From assembly GCA_902805495.1 (NCBI GenBank), contig CADCTH010000505.1, forward strand, positions 1-16,128: a stretch of DNA of 16,128 bases, given 5' to 3'. The DNA is from an uncultured Actinomycetospora sp. (GTDB lineage: Bacteria > Actinomycetota > Actinomycetes > Mycobacteriales > Pseudonocardiaceae). A program made the position numbers and the translations under genes. The notes beneath the pieces are model-generated. The model saw only the letters and a list, made by a program, of their open reading frames with translations, had not been told where the DNA came from and made no database searches. This document shows positions 12,797-16,128 of this stretch, piece by piece; positions within the stretch are counted from its first letter, which is position 1, and each line of letters begins with the position of its first letter.

Positions 12797-14001
12797 CCAT
12801 CGACGACGGTGTCCGTCGCCTGCCGACGCAGGAGATCACCACCCACACCGACAGCCGGGAGATCCTCGCCAACGCGGCGCGGGACACCGCGCGCCACGGG
12901 CTCGACGAGTACTTCATCGTCGACGTCGACTCCCACCACGTCGAGCTCGACTCGTGGCCGGAGATCCTGCAGTACCTCGACAGCCCGGTGCTGCGCGACA
13001 CCGCGAACCAGATGATGAAGAACTGGCCGAACGCCGCGCGGCTGGCCCTGCACAACCACTCGCCGGGCCTGACGATGCAGGACGTCTCCGGGCGCATCCC
13101 GCACCAGGCGGCGCTGGGCGAGCAGACCCCGGGCGCCGAGAGCGGCGCGCACCGCGACGCGACGCTGGTGCGCCGGGCGATGGAGGCGATGAGCATCGAC
13201 CTGCAGGTCGTGTTCCCGCAGCCGATGCTAGAGACGGGGCTGCACCCGCAGCCCCAGGTCGCGACCGCGCTCCTGCAGGCCTACAACCGCTGGTTCACCG
13301 CCGAGGTGATGCCGCGCGAGCCGCGGATCCGCACGATGCTCGGGCTGCCGTTCGAGGACCCCGACGCGTGCCTGGCCACGGTCGAGGAGTTCGCCGACCA
13401 CCCGGGCGTCATCGGCTTCCTCGTCACCAGCCAGCGCCACGCCGGTGTGCACCGCAACGCCTACATGCCGCTGTACCGGATGCTCGAGGAGCGCGGCCTG
13501 CCGATCGGCTTCCACGCCGGGCCGAACCAGGCCGACTCGATGACGTCGACGATGAACAAGTTCCTGTCGGCGCACGCGATGAGCTTCGTGACCTGCAACA
13601 TGACCCACATGACCAACTGGGTCATCAACGGGATCCCCGAGCGCTTCCCGGGCCTGAAGACGATCTGGATCGAGAGCGGTCTGGCGTGGGTGCCGTTCAT
13701 GATGCAGCGCCTCGACCACGAGTACTACATGCGCCAGTCCGACGCCCCGCTGCTGACGAAGCCGCCGTCGCACTACATGCGGGAGATGTACTACACCTCG
13801 CAGCCGATGGAGTGGACCGACGACGCGCTGCTGGAGTCGACGCTGCGGGCCATCGACGCCCCGAACTCGCTGATGTACTCGTCGGACTGGCCGCACTGGG
13901 ACTTCGACGTGCCCGGGAAGATCGCCTCGATCCCGTTCCTCGACGACCACGCCAAGCGCAACATCCTCGGCGAGACCGCGCGCAAGGTGTTCGGGCTGTG
14001 A
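12793..14001 (+). CDS. Amidohydrolase family protein (ACMSD/Amidohydro_2-like)
   Basis: This 402-residue TIM-barrel metal-dependent enzyme is of the Amidohydro_2 (PF04909) group, which includes ACMSD and gamma-resorcylate decarboxylases. Metal motifs: VDVDSHHVE (Asp44, Asp46, His48) at strand 1, GFHAG with His241, and SSDWPHWDF with Asp365 and His368 near the C-terminus. Both hydrolytic and decarboxylating members share these. Long inserts and an N-terminal extension of about 40 residues are seen. ATG 12793 has a GAGGAG site and overlaps the upstream stop. It is the last gene of the Rieske operon; the following iron-box gap marks a new transcription unit. The reaction is unknown; a decarboxylase or C-C hydrolase acting on a ring-cleavage product is a reasonable guess. 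Confidence 0.9.
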   Translation: MTIDDGVRRLPTQEITTHTDSREILANAARDTARHGLDEYFIVDVDSHHVELDSWPEILQYLDSPVLRDTANQMMKNWPNAARLALHNHSPGLTMQDVSGRIPHQAALGEQTPGAESGAHRDATLVRRAMEAMSIDLQVVFPQPMLETGLHPQPQVATALLQAYNRWFTAEVMPREPRIRTMLGLPFEDPDACLATVEEFADHPGVIGFLVTSQRHAGVHRNAYMPLYRMLEERGLPIGFHAGPNQADSMTSTMNKFLSAHAMSFVTCNMTHMTNWVINGIPERFPGLKTIWIESGLAWVPFMMQRLDHEYYMRQSDAPLLTKPPSHYMREMYYTSQPMEWTDDALLESTLRAIDAPNSLMYSSDWPHWDFDVPGKIASIPFLDDHAKRNILGETARKVFGL

Positions 14002-14078
14002 CTCCCGCCCGACCCTCCGCCCGACGCAGGACGCGCCGCGCTCGGCGCGACGGCCGCGGGCGGGGTGGTCGCGAGCGC

Positions 14079-14097
14079 TGTGGTGAGGCTAGCCTTC
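14079..14097 (+). promoter_or_regulatory. Putative IdeR/DtxR iron box
   Basis: The 19-bp element has a perfect palindrome AGGCTAGCCT (14086-14095) at its core and matches the IdeR/DtxR consensus TTAGGTTAGGCTAACCTAA at 13 of 19 positions by my count. It lies about 30 bp upstream of the start of a siderophore-interacting protein gene, where such sites repress iron-uptake genes when iron is plentiful. Confidence 0.6.
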
Positions 14098-14126
14098 CTC
14101 GCATTCGGGTGAAGAGGAGAGCCGAA

Positions 14127-15002
14127 GTGGCGAGGATGGCGGTGCTGCCGCCGCTCGAGGTGGTGGCGACGGAGCGCGTCACGCCGCGGATGCAGCGGGT
14201 GGTGCTCGGCGGTGACCCGCTGCGCGCCCTCGAGCCCGTGGCGCCCGCCGCGCACGTCCGGCTGCTCTTCGCCGAGCCCGGTGCGCCGGTGACGCTGCCG
14301 GTCCCCGGGCCGTCGGGCCTGACCTGGCCCGCCGGCGCCGCCCGGCCCTACGCGCGCAGCATGACCGTGCGCGCCCTCGACCGCGGCCGCGGCACCCTGT
14401 CCATCGACATCGCCCTGCACGGCGACTCGGCCGCCGGTCGCTGGGCCACCGCGGCGCACCCCGGCGACCCCGTGGGCGTCGTCGGCCCGGGCGGCGGCTG
14501 GACCCCGCCCGAGGACGCCCGCGAGGTCCTGCTCGCCGGCGACGAGACCGCCGTGCCCGCGATCGCCGCCCTGCTCGAGGCCCTGCCGTGCCACGCCCCC
14601 GTGCACGCGGTGGTCGAGACCCACGACGGCGCCGACGAGCAGGAGCTCGCCCGCCCGGTGCGGTGGGTGCACCGCGCGGCGGGCGGGACGCTCCTCGCCG
14701 CGCTGCGCGACCGGCCCGTCGCCGCGTCGACGGCGGTGTGGGTCGCGGGGGAGGGGCACGCGGTCAAGGCCATCCGCGAGCACCTGCGCCTGCACCGCGG
14801 CCTGGCCCGCACCCACTGCCACGCCATCCGCTACTGGACGCGCGGGCGCTCCCACGAGGACTGCGACGCCACCTTCGGCGCCGCCCGCGCCGAGGCCGCG
14901 CGCCGCGGGATCACGCTCGTCACCACCCAGGACGTGCACGAGATGAGCTACGAGCTCATGACCGGTGGGTTCCCGATCCCGGTGGGCCCGCCGAGCGCCT
15001 GA
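14127..15002 (+). CDS. Siderophore-interacting protein (FAD-dependent ferric-siderophore reductase)
   Basis: This 291-residue protein of the SIP/ViuB family should reduce ferric siderophores in the cytosol using FAD and NAD(P)H. The N-terminal flavin domain has VTPRMQRVVLGG and the flavin-contact site ARSMTVR (76-82), where the usual RxYT tyrosine is Met79. The C-terminal NAD(P)H domain has LLAGDETAVPAIAALLE and WVAGEGHAVKAIREHLR, followed by YWTRGRSHED near residue 240, typical of SIP proteins. The C-terminus extends about 45 residues beyond that. The start is GTG 14127, six bases after GAGGAGA; ATG 14136 is the alternative. The gap before it (14002-14126) holds the iron box. Neighbouring genes do not encode siderophore synthesis, so it may serve an exogenous siderophore. 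Confidence 0.88.
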   Translation: MARMAVLPPLEVVATERVTPRMQRVVLGGDPLRALEPVAPAAHVRLLFAEPGAPVTLPVPGPSGLTWPAGAARPYARSMTVRALDRGRGTLSIDIALHGDSAAGRWATAAHPGDPVGVVGPGGGWTPPEDAREVLLAGDETAVPAIAALLEALPCHAPVHAVVETHDGADEQELARPVRWVHRAAGGTLLAALRDRPVAASTAVWVAGEGHAVKAIREHLRLHRGLARTHCHAIRYWTRGRSHEDCDATFGAARAEAARRGITLVTTQDVHEMSYELMTGGFPIPVGPPSA

Positions 15003-15074
15003 GCACACCGCCGACATGAACCTCGCCCATCTCGGGCAGACTCCCCGCACGAGGCAGCGAGACGAGGAGTACGG

Positions 15075-16128
<1,054 letters not shown>

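Noticed and set aside
12772..13791. Other long frames over the amidohydrolase and Rieske genes, on both strands
   Set aside because: Arg/Pro/Ala-rich shadow translations without motifs. The chosen frames have metal-site and Rieske motifs and good starts.

Overview
The window is very GC-rich with almost fully coding, G/C-ended codons, many GTG starts, purine-rich ribosome-binding sites and stop/start overlaps. It also carries a PASTA/Pkn-type Ser/Thr kinase, a siderophore-interacting protein with an IdeR-like box, an MpaB/TetR pair and a STAS regulator. This points to a chromosomal segment of a high-GC actinomycete. Gene style suggests the Pseudonocardiales (Pseudonocardia or Actinomycetospora-like), but that placement is an inference and no rRNA or marker gene supports it. 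I see no phage, IS element, tRNA, CRISPR array or defence island.

Layout. (1) 1-680: the 3' end of a gene (possibly the C-terminal helical part of a B12-binding sensor) overlaps a small STAS anti-sigma-factor antagonist. (2) 677-6155: a divergent catabolic cluster. On the minus strand an AidB-type acyl-CoA dehydrogenase is followed by an alpha/beta hydrolase; on the plus strand a cyclase-family metal hydrolase is followed by an AMP-forming acyl-CoA ligase. Both pairs are joined by TGATG stop/start overlaps. (3) 6175-7256: a DUF305 lipoprotein is coupled by ATGA to a HisB-N/GmhB-like HAD protein that keeps the zinc loop but lacks the catalytic Asp motif. (4) 7257-8822: a decayed fragment of an isocitrate-lyase/PEP-mutase gene, a small unknown gene, and an intact isocitrate-lyase/PEP-mutase-family gene whose 3' end matches the fragment. 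(5) 8927-10068: an isochorismatase/N-carbamoylsarcosine-amidase-like hydrolase divergent from the lyase, then a small unknown gene.

(6) 10076-11619: an MpaB-type (DUF2236) oxygenase divergent from a TetR regulator, with a palindrome between them that probably is the operator. (7) 11546-12076: a dual-specificity-type protein phosphatase convergent with, and overlapping, the TetR gene. (8) 12124-14001: a tight three-gene operon of Rieske ferredoxin-like protein, 99-residue unknown protein and ACMSD-like amidohydrolase. (9) 14127-15002: a siderophore-interacting flavoprotein preceded by an IdeR/DtxR-like iron box. (10) 15075-end: a Ser/Thr protein kinase that runs out of the window in a Ser/Pro-rich linker.

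Together the genes read as an accessory catabolic and regulatory neighbourhood rather than one pathway. The best candidates for something not well described are the Rieske/small-protein/amidohydrolase operon, the catalytically stripped HAD protein coupled to DUF305, and the near-identical 46-bp lyase-gene duplication flanking the small gene at 7548-7922.
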